A DNA stretch of 64,000 bases from Clostridia bacterium (GTDB taxonomy: Bacteria > Bacillota > Clostridia > Oscillospirales > Acutalibacteraceae): assembly GCA_017625835.1 (NCBI GenBank), contig JAGAKF010000078.1, positions 1 through 64,000 on the forward strand. The letters run 5' to 3'. The notes beneath the pieces were generated by a model, which was given only the letters and a program-made list of their open reading frames with translations, was not told the DNA's origin and ran no database searches. Shown piece after piece: positions 8,598 through 17,080 of the stretch (position 1 is the first letter of the stretch; every line of letters begins with the position of its first letter). Position numbers and translations under genes: made by a program.

Positions 8598-9965
8598 ATG
8601 AAAACTTTCAAAAAAGTCTTTTGTGTTGCATTGAGCCTTATGCTCGTAATGCAGTTCGCAATCATCGGTGCTTCTGCTGACAACACAGCTGACTACACAA
8701 TCATCAACCCCTACAACGAAGTAATCTGGAACGGTAACGACGCTTGGGGCGCTTACAAGGGCACTGTACATTCTCACACAACATACAGTGACGCAGATGA
8801 TACTCTTCCCGTTATGGTAAAAGAGTATTACAACCAGGATTACGATTTTCTCGGAATCACAGACCACGGTATTACAGGCGTTGATTGGGATAAAGCTCCT
8901 GATACACAGCTTCTTTATACATATCAGTGGATCATCGACAATCCGTACGAGCATCTTACAACTGAAGAATACGAGGCTATAAAGAACGGTACATATCCTC
9001 TTTATGACGGTACAGTAAGAGGCGAAGGTCTCCTTCCCATCCTCGGCGGTAACGAATTCAACCACTTCTCACTTACAAAGAACCACGTTAACGGTTTCTT
9101 CCTTCCCGGAACAACAGGCAGCGGCTATGCAGGCGCTGAAAACGAGCGCGGATTCGAGCAGGTAATCAAGTTCATCGAAGAAAACGGCGGTATTTCACAC
9201 ATCAACCACCCCGGTGACTGGCTTAACACAAACTCAAATCCCGATGCAGTTAACGATCCCAAAAACATTAAGTTCTTCGGCGACCTTATGCTCAAATACG
9301 ATTCATGCATTGGTATGGAAGTTTTCAACGAGAGAAACGGTACAACAGGTTATGACAGAATCCTCTGGGACAACCTTCTTATGTACTGCCTTCCCTACGG
9401 CAAGAACGTTATCGGCTACAGTAACACAGACGCACACTGGACAGCAACAGTTGACTCATCTTTCAGCGTATTTTTGATGGAAGAAAACACTGTAGAAAAC
9501 GTTAAGAAGACAATGCAGAACGGTGCATTCTTTATGGTTACAAGAAAGATCCGTCCGAATGAATGGATCGGACCTGAAGAAGAAATCGACGTAATGAATA
9601 TGGGTCTTCCGTACCCGATGTTTACAAACGTTGCAGTTAACGGCCATAAGATTACAGTCAATGCAGCTGACAGTGACAGAATCCAGTGGATTGCTAACGG
9701 TAAGGTTATCAAGGAAGGTCCTATCAGCGCAGAGAACCTTACAATCGACCTTGACACAATCGAAGGCTCAGAAAACTTCCAGTATGTAAGAGCTGAGCTT
9801 TACGGTGAAGGCGGTCTTACACTTACACAGGCTTTTGTAATCGACGACGGTTCAGAAGATCTTGAATTTGTTGCTGAAGAGCTTTCTTTCAAAGATAAGT
9901 TCGTAAGATGGTTCAAGGGAACAAAGCTCTGGGCAATCATCGGCGAAATCGCTAACGCATTTTAA
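8598..9965 (+). CDS. Exported PHP-domain metal-dependent phosphoesterase-like protein
   Basis: A signal peptide (about residues 1-27, ending GASAD) is followed by a PHP domain with its metal ligands visible: HSH at 58-60, Asp65, TDHG at 88-91, Glu153 in GGNEFNH, HINHP at 201-205, and a late SNTDAHW. PHP enzymes hydrolyse phosphoesters with a trinuclear metal site. The region after about 320 looks like a beta-sandwich, and the end (DKFVRWFKGTKLW) is an amphipathic, basic/aromatic helix that may touch the membrane. The SD AGGAGGT is strong, a private promoter lies upstream, and a terminator follows. The substrate is unknown; an extracellular phosphate or phosphosugar ester is a reasonable guess. 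Confidence 0.9.
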   Translation: MKTFKKVFCVALSLMLVMQFAIIGASADNTADYTIINPYNEVIWNGNDAWGAYKGTVHSHTTYSDADDTLPVMVKEYYNQDYDFLGITDHGITGVDWDKAPDTQLLYTYQWIIDNPYEHLTTEEYEAIKNGTYPLYDGTVRGEGLLPILGGNEFNHFSLTKNHVNGFFLPGTTGSGYAGAENERGFEQVIKFIEENGGISHINHPGDWLNTNSNPDAVNDPKNIKFFGDLMLKYDSCIGMEVFNERNGTTGYDRILWDNLLMYCLPYGKNVIGYSNTDAHWTATVDSSFSVFLMEENTVENVKKTMQNGAFFMVTRKIRPNEWIGPEEEIDVMNMGLPYPMFTNVAVNGHKITVNAADSDRIQWIANGKVIKEGPISAENLTIDLDTIEGSENFQYVRAELYGEGGLTLTQAFVIDDGSEDLEFVAEELSFKDKFVRWFKGTKLWAIIGEIANAF

Positions 9966-9981
9966 TATTTCCCCATAAACA

Positions 9982-10011
9982 AAAAATCTCCGACAATGTC
10001 GGAGATTTTTT
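9982..10011. terminator. Bidirectional terminator between the PHP gene and mgtE
   Basis: AAAAATCTCCGAC and GTCGGAGATTTTT form a 13-bp perfect stem with an AAT loop and T/A tracts on both sides, so it can end transcripts from both converging genes. Confidence 0.9.
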
Positions 10012-10023
10012 TATTGCAATAAT

Positions 10024-11406
10024 TTACGATGCGATAAGACCGTTGTTGATAAATACTGTTGCGATTGCAAAGTAAATAAGAAGTGTCAACGCGTCGACGA
10101 TTGTTGTAATCATCGGGCCTGCCATAAGCGCAGGGTCGAGGTGCATAAGTTTTGCAAGAATCGGCAGAGAACAACCGATCGCCTTTGCGACAATAACTGC
10201 CAATGCCATTGCGATTGAAACAACAATAAAGGTGTTACTTTCAACAGTGCTTCCCGTTATAAGTCTGGTAACCCACATCCTGCCGTAGTTTGCAACAGCA
10301 AGCACGAGACCGCAAAGCACAGCAACACGGATTTCCTTCCAGAGGACTCGGAAATAGTCCCTTATCTGAATATCACCGAGTGCAAGACCACGGATGATAA
10401 GAGTTGAAGTCTGATTACCGCAGTTACCGCCCGTACCCATAATCATCGGAATTGCTGCCGTAAGGCCGACAACAAGCGAGAGCTTACCTTCAAAGCCTTC
10501 GATTATCTGGCTGGTAAACGTTGCAAGCAACATAAGTACAAGAAGCCAGAGAATACGGTTTTTAAACATTGAGAAAACGCCCGTTTTAAGATACTCATCC
10601 TCTGACGGCAAAAGAGATGCCATCTTTTCAAAGTCTTCGGTGTTTTCGTCTTCGATAACGTCAACGATATCGTCGATTGTGATAATACCGACAAGTCTGC
10701 TCTCCTTATCTACAACAGGAATTGAAAGAAGGTCATATTTCTTGGCGATATTGGCAACCTCTTCCTGGTCATCCATTGTGTTAACGTAAATAAGCTGTTC
10801 GTCTTCGTACATAATGTCCTTGACAAGAGTGTCTTCAGGCGAAACAATGAGACGTCTCAAAGGTACCGTTCCGACGAGTTTTCTCGTTCCGTCTGTACAG
10901 TAGCAAGTATAAATCGTTTCCTTGTCGAGCGCTGTTGCACGAATCTGCGCAATTGCCTGCTGCACTGTATAGTTTTCGGGGAAGGACACCATTTCGATTG
11001 TCATAATGCTTCCTGCGGAGTTTTCGGGATACTGCAGAAATTTATTGATAAGGTTTCTTGTGTCTCTGTCCGTCTGCGCAAGAACACGTGTTACAACGTT
11101 GGCAGGAACTTCCTCAAGGAAGTCGACAGCATCGTCAAGGAACATATCCTCCATAAGGAAAGAAAGCTCTTTGTTGGTAATCGCATTAACTATATTTGTT
11201 CGTATTTCATTGTCAAGATATGAAAAAACATCAGCCGAAGACTGCTTTGGCAACAAACGGAACAGGCGCACCTGCTGTTCTTCGGACTCAATTTCTTCCA
11301 TCATGGAAGCGATATCGACGACGTTCATTTCGCCGAGCATTTCTTTGATTGCCGAAAACTTGTTGTTATGAAGCATCTTGCTGATGATTTCAACCATTGA
11401 TTCCAT
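10024..11406 (-). CDS. mgtE: Magnesium transporter MgtE
   Basis: Mg2+ channel/transporter of the inner membrane. In order: an N-terminal MgtE domain rich in Glu and Leu (about 1-125), tandem CBS domains (about 130-250, with TIDDIVDVIEDENTEDFEKM at the end) that sense cytoplasmic Mg2+, then five membrane segments with the family signature MGTGGNCGNQTST and a second conserved ALMAGPMITTIVDA. The start is put at 11406 (MESMVEII) because AGGGGTG lies 8 bases upstream; longer in-frame starts lack this. At 460 aa it has the usual length. A roughly 205-nt leader behind its own promoter suggests RNA-level control. Confidence 0.96.
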   Translation of the reverse strand: MESMVEIISKMLHNNKFSAIKEMLGEMNVVDIASMMEEIESEEQQVRLFRLLPKQSSADVFSYLDNEIRTNIVNAITNKELSFLMEDMFLDDAVDFLEEVPANVVTRVLAQTDRDTRNLINKFLQYPENSAGSIMTIEMVSFPENYTVQQAIAQIRATALDKETIYTCYCTDGTRKLVGTVPLRRLIVSPEDTLVKDIMYEDEQLIYVNTMDDQEEVANIAKKYDLLSIPVVDKESRLVGIITIDDIVDVIEDENTEDFEKMASLLPSEDEYLKTGVFSMFKNRILWLLVLMLLATFTSQIIEGFEGKLSLVVGLTAAIPMIMGTGGNCGNQTSTLIIRGLALGDIQIRDYFRVLWKEIRVAVLCGLVLAVANYGRMWVTRLITGSTVESNTFIVVSIAMALAVIVAKAIGCSLPILAKLMHLDPALMAGPMITTIVDALTLLIYFAIATVFINNGLIAS

Positions 11407-11612
11407 TTGAATACACCCCTTTTCAGCGGCAAAAGCTACCGCCCGCAGGTGCATTCAGTGTCATTCCGTGAAAGCTGACGCACCTACGGCAATTTTTCCG
11501 CCACATAATAATTCTGATGAAAAATACATTAAAAATCGTTGCCCGTAACTACCGTCGCTACTCAAGGAAATTCACCTCTTTTTTTAAACAAAATAAGGCA
11601 GAAATATTCTGC
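11407..11612 (-). promoter_or_regulatory. Long structured 5' leader of mgtE, possible Mg2+ (M-box-like) riboswitch
   Basis: About 205 nt separate the predicted start near 11612 from the mgtE ATG. Read on the minus strand it begins with a 9-bp hairpin (11595-11615), then AGGTGAATTTCCT, which partly resembles the conserved AGGTGAGGCTCCT of M-box leaders, and a GC-rich ACGGTAGTTACGGGC block. Nearer the gene, GGTGC...GCACC (11450-11488) and GCGGGC...GCCGC stems precede the SD. The known M-box controls Mg2+ transporters, which fits the gene. The consensus match is incomplete, so this is a candidate only. Confidence 0.4.
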
Positions 11613-11618
11613 CTTAAT

Positions 11619-11647
11619 ATTTTAAACCCACAGAATAAACTTGTCAA
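11619..11647 (-). promoter_or_regulatory. Sigma-A promoter of mgtE
   Basis: On the minus strand a perfect TTGACA (11647-11642) is 17 bp from TAAAAT (11624-11619). It lies between the terminator of the upstream gene and the mgtE leader. Confidence 0.8.
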
Positions 11648-11659
11648 CCAAAATTTCAA

Positions 11660-11702
11660 AAAATAAAGAAAAACTCAGTTGTATTTTTTAACACAACTGA
11701 GT
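11660..11702 (-). terminator. Terminator of the gene at 11710-12684
   Basis: AACTCAGTTGT/ACAACTGAGTT form an 11-bp perfect stem (11672-11702), followed on the minus strand by TTTTTCTTTATTTTTTG. It begins a few bases after the stop codon. Confidence 0.9.
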
Positions 11703-11709
11703 TGATTTG

Positions 11710-12684
11710 TTATTTAGATGCAAACTTCATTGAGTTGTTACAGGTCCATTTACCGCTGATTGAGCCTACTGTGATATTAATACCGATTGCCTTTGCTTTT
11801 GCGTTTGTAACGTTAAGCGGCATCTCTGTTTTTACAGCAGATACTCTACCCTGTCCGTCAATTGTTGCTGTAATTTTTGTGCCCGGATAATTAAAAGTAC
11901 AGCTCTGAATGTCAACAGCCTGACCAAAATCAATCACATTGATATCAAGAGGCCATGTACATGAAGCATTGTACTTCGCTGTACCGTTGTGCGGACATGA
12001 TTCAGCGTTCAGAAGAATAACAATCTGGTATCCTGCACCGCTCTTCTGAATATTAATGCTCTTTACAGCGGCATCATAAAGATTTGTAGGAAGAACAAAT
12101 CTTTCAACAGAAGAACCGTCATCGGTTGCCTTGCCGTTAACAAAGCTTTTCGTCTGAACAACACCGTTTTTCTTTGTATTATTGGCAATAATTGTATTTG
12201 CAAACTGGTCAGCATTGAGTCCTGCTCCGCCGATATCAATACCTGAAACGCTTACATCAACCTGTTCAGTCTTTGTCGCGTTCATCTTCTGCGAATAAGA
12301 CTTTTTAAGACAGGAGTTGTAGTAAGCAATAAGCTGTGACTTGTTCATCTTAAGCGGATCACTTGAATTCTGAGCAGGTGTCTGTGTGCCTGCATTAGTA
12401 TTAGCGTTAGCATTGCCGTTAGCCTGCTGATTTGTTCCGCCAAGTGAAGCGTCCCCGCCGAGCGAAGCTCCTGCATCGGGATTGCCCACCTGCTGGCCGC
12501 CGTTATTCTGTGCAAAACCGCCGTTATTGTCATACTGCTGTTGCTGCTGAACACCGCCAAAGGATTTCATCATCAGGCTGTTTGTAATTGAATTGGTTAC
12601 AAGGTTTACCGTAACGCAAACCATAATGACAATCAAAAGAGCTGACACAGCTACTATAAATCTTTTCCATGGATTATTCTTCAT
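11710..12684 (-). CDS. Membrane-anchored exported protein with a Gln/Asn/Gly-rich linker, function unknown
   Basis: No family is recognised. The 324-residue protein has an uncleaved N-terminal anchor (about residues 9-35, SALLIVIMVCVTVNLV). A low-complexity linker to about residue 115, rich in Gln, Asn and Gly and including a QQQQQ run, comes next. A folded extracytoplasmic domain of about 200 residues follows, with two Cys about 12 residues apart in AESCPHNG and NASCTWP that could form a disulfide. The start has AAGGAGA 6 bases upstream. A TGATACAAT element near 12720 could be its promoter. The lipoprotein gene upstream has a similar exported-domain layout, and the two may act together. Confidence 0.85.
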   Translation of the reverse strand: MKNNPWKRFIVAVSALLIVIMVCVTVNLVTNSITNSLMMKSFGGVQQQQQYDNNGGFAQNNGGQQVGNPDAGASLGGDASLGGTNQQANGNANANTNAGTQTPAQNSSDPLKMNKSQLIAYYNSCLKKSYSQKMNATKTEQVDVSVSGIDIGGAGLNADQFANTIIANNTKKNGVVQTKSFVNGKATDDGSSVERFVLPTNLYDAAVKSINIQKSGAGYQIVILLNAESCPHNGTAKYNASCTWPLDINVIDFGQAVDIQSCTFNYPGTKITATIDGQGRVSAVKTEMPLNVTNAKAKAIGINITVGSISGKWTCNNSMKFASK

Positions 12685-12757
12685 AAAAATTCTCCTTAAG
12701 TCTGATACAGTTTATTGTATCATACATTTTACTTAAATGCCATAGTTTTTTAAAATT

Positions 12758-13534
12758 TTATGCACCCATATCAGAGTAAATAACTGTAGTTTTTGCTGTA
12801 CCCGTAACAGTTGAGCCTTCAAGCTTGACAAGTGTAACACCGGATAAAGTATATCTTTGAGTGTACGAAACCTCAAGCTTTTCAAGGCCGCTGTCCTGCG
12901 CTCTTATTGTTGCTTTGATCGTAATGTCCGATGCAGTGATCGACGTCGAAGTTGCAGAAGAGTTAAAATCGTTCAAAGCTTTTTTAATGTCCTCTGAATT
13001 CTGATAATCAGGACAAAGTCTGTAAAGAACGCCTGCATCATCTCGCGGATTAGTTTCGTTAGGGAAAACCGCTGTCACGACGATGTTATCTTCAACCTGT
13101 TTTGCAGAAATTGATTTCATTTCTTCCGTAGTGTAACCGCTTGCAGGGAAATTCGCTGAGAACGTGTCACGCGAAGCATTATAATCATAGTTCATCGTGA
13201 TATTCTTTTCGCCGAAGATCGACTTGAAAGCTTCTGCCGCGTTGGACACCGACGAAAGTGAGCCGACACTAACATCACTGACTTTGCAATCTATATTCTT
13301 TGTATAATGGTAGCAATAAAGCTCGATATATTCCACAGCCGCATTCAGCATATTGGCAAGTTCTTCCTCACCTGTCGGCACTTCAACAATCTCAACCGGC
13401 TGCGTCGTAGCCTTGGTTGAAGTTTCGTAATCTTCATACGGAATAGGATCCGGCTCTTTTTTACAGGAGACAAGGGAGAAAATCATGCTAAAAACAACCA
13501 CAAGGGATATGCATTTAAATAACACTTTTTTCAT
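12758..13534 (-). CDS. Lipoprotein, function unknown
   Basis: The 258-residue product starts with a type II signal peptide whose lipobox LVSC puts the lipidated cysteine near residue 24. A Thr/Pro/Glu-rich spacer (about 27-55) precedes a domain of about 200 residues made mostly of polar strands. No known domain is recognised. A promoter is visible upstream on the minus strand (TTGACA overlapping the end of the spoVAF-like gene, 17 bp, TAATCT). The SD is weak (GGTGAT). It is predicted on the outer face of the membrane and is next to another exported protein of unknown role. Confidence 0.86.
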   Translation of the reverse strand: MKKVLFKCISLVVVFSMIFSLVSCKKEPDPIPYEDYETSTKATTQPVEIVEVPTGEEELANMLNAAVEYIELYCYHYTKNIDCKVSDVSVGSLSSVSNAAEAFKSIFGEKNITMNYDYNASRDTFSANFPASGYTTEEMKSISAKQVEDNIVVTAVFPNETNPRDDAGVLYRLCPDYQNSEDIKKALNDFNSSATSTSITASDITIKATIRAQDSGLEKLEVSYTQRYTLSGVTLVKLEGSTVTGTAKTTVIYSDMGA

Positions 13535-13575
13535 TGTATCACCATTAATAAGATTAACTTATTAAAATGGTTTTG

Positions 13576-15000
13576 TCAAGTGTTGTCCTTGCTTATGGGA
13601 TGCCTTATAAGAAGCCTTGAAAGCGTTTTTGCATTGAACGGAATAAGAGGATACATATATCCCCTGCCCGTAACGGTTTTAGTAAAAAACATCTGAAGCA
13701 AAACAATTATAATACCTGCGGCATAACCCCATATACTGAAAGCCGCAGTCAGTACCAATATAAAAATACGAGAAAGCTTAAATGCGTAACCAAGCTCGAA
13801 GCTGGGCTGAGCGAAATTGGCAATCGCAACAAAAGCCATAAAAAGCACCACTTCCGACGAAAAAAGCTTAGCCGTAACGGCAAGGTCTCCAAGCACAAGC
13901 GCACCAATCACACTGAAAGAATTACTCAAAGCATTCGGCGTGTTCAATGATGCTAATTTCAAGGTATCGATTACGACCTCAATAATCAGAAGCTGGACGA
14001 TTATCGGAATTGTATAGTATTCCTTTATCGTTATAAAACTCAGCCATTCGGGTATATAGCTCGGGTTACTGACAAGAAGATACCACGTCGGAGACAGAAG
14101 CAGAGCAAGTCCGAAAATCAGCACCCTTATAAAACGCAGATACGTACCGACAATCGGCGGAAAATAATAATCATTCGTATCCTGAAGAAATTCAAAAAAG
14201 CTCGTGGGAATTATCATCGCCGCAGGAGAATTGTCAACAAGTACGATTATGCTTCCCTCAGCAATACAGGCGGCAGCCGAATCGGGGCGTTCGGTATATC
14301 TGACTTTAGGAAAAGGATTAAAAATCTGCTTTTTGATAAAACATTCTATAAGGCTTTCCTGGCTCATACTCAGAGTGTTTACATCGATCTTTTCGATCTT
14401 TTTCCGAAGCATTTTCACCGTCTTTTCATCTGCCTTGCTTTCAAGGTAACATAGCGCGATATCCGTCCTTGAGCGTTTGCCCGCCTCGTGAACCTCCATA
14501 ACAAGATCCCGGTCGCGGATCCTTCGCCTTATTAGCGCGGTATTGATAAGCAAAGCTTCAACAAACCCGTCGTGTGCGCCCCTCAAAACCTTATCGTTAT
14601 CAGGCTCCTGAACGGAACGGCGCGGATAATTTCGGGCTTTAATAAGAAACGCAGTTGAAAACCCGTCAACGATCATAAGAAGCGCGCCCGAATAAACTAC
14701 TTTTGAAATATTGTTCAGGTCGTCACTTATATCCATTTCAATGTACGGAACCACACTCTGCGCAAAAGCTTCGGGGGTTGTTCCGTCTTCTATACGTTCA
14801 GGCGTACTCATCATAAAGTTCATAACACGTTCTGATATCTCGTTATTGACAAAACCGTCAATGTAGTAAAGCTTTGCTTCTCTTTTTGTAACGTGAAACC
14901 GTGTGTTTACAACATCATAGTTTTTATCAACTTTAAAATAATCGTCGAGTATTTTTTCATTTTTATAAAAATCATCCGAAAATAACATTTTTTCGTTCAC
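13576..15000 (-). CDS. GerA-family spore germination protein, SpoVAF-like
   Basis: A large cytoplasmic N-terminal part (about 1-280) with the family's RSRTDIALCYL and a second conserved block FNPFPKVRYTERPD is followed by the strong motif GSIIVLVDNSPAAMIIPTSF. Five or so membrane segments fill about 290-460. GerA subunits form nutrient-sensing complexes in the spore inner membrane, and SpoVAF is a relative tied to spoVA-mediated DPA release. The start is GTG at 15000 with GGAGGAA upstream. No GerAB/GerAC or spoVA genes are adjacent. It sits instead behind a spore-type peptidoglycan-binding gene, separated by 69 bp. Family assignment is firm; the SpoVAF subtype is less so. Confidence 0.88.
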   Translation of the reverse strand: MNEKMLFSDDFYKNEKILDDYFKVDKNYDVVNTRFHVTKREAKLYYIDGFVNNEISERVMNFMMSTPERIEDGTTPEAFAQSVVPYIEMDISDDLNNISKVVYSGALLMIVDGFSTAFLIKARNYPRRSVQEPDNDKVLRGAHDGFVEALLINTALIRRRIRDRDLVMEVHEAGKRSRTDIALCYLESKADEKTVKMLRKKIEKIDVNTLSMSQESLIECFIKKQIFNPFPKVRYTERPDSAAACIAEGSIIVLVDNSPAAMIIPTSFFEFLQDTNDYYFPPIVGTYLRFIRVLIFGLALLLSPTWYLLVSNPSYIPEWLSFITIKEYYTIPIIVQLLIIEVVIDTLKLASLNTPNALSNSFSVIGALVLGDLAVTAKLFSSEVVLFMAFVAIANFAQPSFELGYAFKLSRIFILVLTAAFSIWGYAAGIIIVLLQMFFTKTVTGRGYMYPLIPFNAKTLSRLLIRHPISKDNT

Positions 15001-15069
15001 GTAAATTCCTCCACTAAGCGGTAACAGTGTAAACTAAAAATATTATTTTCGGAAAGATGTTTTTTATTC

Positions 15070-16410
15070 TTAACTGTAATCCTGATACAGGTCGATTATT
15101 GCATTCCAGGTAATCGGCCCTACCTGACCTGTCGGTTCGAGTCCGTTAAGTCTCTGCACGGCTTCAACAGCCGCCTTTGTACGGCTTCCATACTGACCAT
15201 CAACGCTGATTACGGGAACGGATGAATTATTCTGTCCGATGACACGCAGATACCTCTGCAACTGCCGCACGGTGTTACCTGATGCGCCTGTCGTTATAAA
15301 ATAGCCGGGATAAATCAGACTTGAGTAACTTTTATATTTCGGCGGAAGTGTCCTCAAAACCCCGTCGTAGGCGTTCTGAAGAGTATTCCACGTGCCTCTG
15401 CCGACGATACCGTCAACTTTAAGATTATTCTTTTTTTGGAAAGTCAGTACAGCATCATAGGTTTCCTGACCGAAAACTCCGTCAACCGAAATCTGCGGAA
15501 GATCAGGATCAAAAAATCCGAGGAAAGCGAGATAGTATTGCAACGTTCTTACGGGGACACCTCGGTCACCGCGCTCGAGAACTCTTGAAAACTGCCTTTG
15601 TGTGTCCGTTATTGACAAACCTTCGGAATACAGCTCTGAAAGACCCTTTATCGCGTTGTAAATATACTTGATTTTGTACCAGGTATCTTTGCCTACGATA
15701 CCGTCCTGCGCGAGATTAAAAATGCCCTGAAAACGTCTTACTGCTGCAAGAGTAGATTCTTCAAAAATTCCGTTCGGGTTTTTGATTCGTGGAATCGACG
15801 GATAATTAAGCGCAATTCTGTTCAGCTGACGTTGGATATCACTCACGTCTTCACCGACACTGCCCAACCGTAACGCTGTACCCGGATATGACGGTACGTT
15901 ACTTTTTATCGGCGCATTCTGTACGATGTTTATGTCGTTGCCGTAGTAATTCTGCAGGATTCTGTACGGCGTATATCCCCTCTCTGCAAGAGGTACCGTT
16001 CCCCACTGAGAAAGTCCCGGACAAGAACCTGCACAATACTGGGTAAAGTACGGCTGAACCTGGCCTTGCTTTACAACGTAGTCATTAAAAATTTCGTCTA
16101 CTATCCTGCTGATATTTTCAAAAATATCTCTGTTCTTTACGAAAGCCTGGTCATACTGCGTTGAACTCGTAATGTCAAAATTGTAACCACGCGAACGGTA
16201 ATATTCTGTATAAACGCGGTTAAGCGCATAGCTTATCTGCGCGTAAATATTTGCACGGATTGCGTTTTCAGGCCAGGTCGGATAAATTTCGCTCGAAGCA
16301 ACATTCTTTATATATTGCGGAAAAGTAACCCTGATATTTTCAGCATTTGATGACGGTGGCCCAAGATGAACCGTAATATATTCAGGAATTGTCGGTGTTT
16401 CTGCTGCCAT
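15070..16410 (-). CDS. Peptidoglycan-binding protein with SpoIID-like N-terminus and three PG_binding_1 repeats
   Basis: The N-terminal part (about 1-165) contains PTWPENAIRANIYAQISYALNR and CPGLSQWGTVPLAERGYTPY, typical of SpoIID/LytB-like amidase-enhancer folds. Three peptidoglycan-binding repeats follow, at about 180-250, 265-345 and 365-440. Each has the L-G-VR/D-Q-LQ start and the DG-G--T/V--FQ--N-L--DG-VG--TW end. No signal peptide is seen, which is common for spore proteins made in the mother cell. The start overlaps the previous stop as TGATG, with GGAGGTGAG upstream, so translation is coupled. Role in spore cortex or coat is inferred from similar clostridial proteins. Confidence 0.88.
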   Translation of the reverse strand: MAAETPTIPEYITVHLGPPSSNAENIRVTFPQYIKNVASSEIYPTWPENAIRANIYAQISYALNRVYTEYYRSRGYNFDITSSTQYDQAFVKNRDIFENISRIVDEIFNDYVVKQGQVQPYFTQYCAGSCPGLSQWGTVPLAERGYTPYRILQNYYGNDINIVQNAPIKSNVPSYPGTALRLGSVGEDVSDIQRQLNRIALNYPSIPRIKNPNGIFEESTLAAVRRFQGIFNLAQDGIVGKDTWYKIKYIYNAIKGLSELYSEGLSITDTQRQFSRVLERGDRGVPVRTLQYYLAFLGFFDPDLPQISVDGVFGQETYDAVLTFQKKNNLKVDGIVGRGTWNTLQNAYDGVLRTLPPKYKSYSSLIYPGYFITTGASGNTVRQLQRYLRVIGQNNSSVPVISVDGQYGSRTKAAVEAVQRLNGLEPTGQVGPITWNAIIDLYQDYS

Positions 16411-17030
16411 CAGTTCTCACCTCCGAACAATGTCTCAGTTTCCTGCGGTATCACTGTCATATCTTCATCGCCGTCAGCACTAAGTGGCACAAGACCTACG
16501 GGTTGGATCGACTTTACCGAATCAAAAACAGGAATTCCTTCAAACAATGCAGGCGTATACCCCACACGGTCAACACGCAGTTTATATACGGCATAGGGCG
16601 CGACTGTACTGTTTTCATCAAACGAAATAGAGCTATCCGGAGCAGGAAGTTCGATACCGTCTACAATTCCGTCAACATCAGTTACACCACTGAAAACCTC
16701 CCTTTCTCCGTCATCAAGCGCAACGTACACGCGTACTGTTGCATTAGGCACCGGGAAGCTTCCGTTCGCTGCAAAAACCTGCACCCTCAGGATACCCTCA
16801 GATTGATTGTTCGCAATAAAATCATCATAATCTGCAAAAGGAACTCTTCCCGTAATTACGGCTTCTGGAGCATTTGCCTCATCAGGCTGAGACGGCTGAA
16901 CCTCTTGTGCAAAGACTTCTGCCGTCTGCCTTTGTGAATCTTCATAAAGCTCAGTATGTAGAACATTCTGCTTTGAAAATTCGAGCAGATCACGTTTGTA
17001 TCTTTCTACTATATCTTCAAAATTATGCAT
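16410..17030 (-). CDS. Protein with a carboxypeptidase-regulatory-like beta-sandwich domain, paired with the peptidoglycan-binding gene
   Basis: 206 residues without a signal peptide. A charged N-terminal helix (1-50) is followed by a beta-sandwich (about 85-185) with the pattern of carboxypeptidase regulatory-like/CNA-B domains: VPNATVRVYV, then GVTDVDGIV, then YKLRVDRVGYTPALFEGIPVFDS. Such domains usually act in binding or spacing. It overlaps the next gene by one base, so the pair is translated together and the products probably act together in the spore envelope. Its SD (AAGGAGG) lies in the 3' arm of a hairpin at 17036-17070, a possible control point. Confidence 0.82.
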   Translation of the reverse strand: MHNFEDIVERYKRDLLEFSKQNVLHTELYEDSQRQTAEVFAQEVQPSQPDEANAPEAVITGRVPFADYDDFIANNQSEGILRVQVFAANGSFPVPNATVRVYVALDDGEREVFSGVTDVDGIVDGIELPAPDSSISFDENSTVAPYAVYKLRVDRVGYTPALFEGIPVFDSVKSIQPVGLVPLSADGDEDMTVIPQETETLFGGEN

Positions 17031-17035
17031 TAAAA

Positions 17036-17070
17036 AACCTCCTTCGCTTACATACTATGCGAAAGAGGTT
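17036..17070 (-). terminator. Terminator-like hairpin whose 3' arm carries the next gene's SD
   Basis: On the minus strand, AACCTCTTTCGC (17070-17059) pairs with GCGAAGGAGGTT (17047-17036) with one mismatch and an 11-base loop, followed by TTTTTT. The GGAGG that serves the ATG at 17030 lies in the second arm. The same structure could end the exopolysaccharide transcript and hide the ribosome site on read-through RNA. Confidence 0.7.
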
Positions 17071-17080
17071 TTGATTGTTA

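Noticed and set aside
13545..13570. Short inverted repeat TTAATAAG/CTTATTAA after the SpoVAF-like gene as a terminator
   Set aside because: The stem is short and AT-only without a good T tract, and the stretch is better read as part of the lipoprotein gene promoter.
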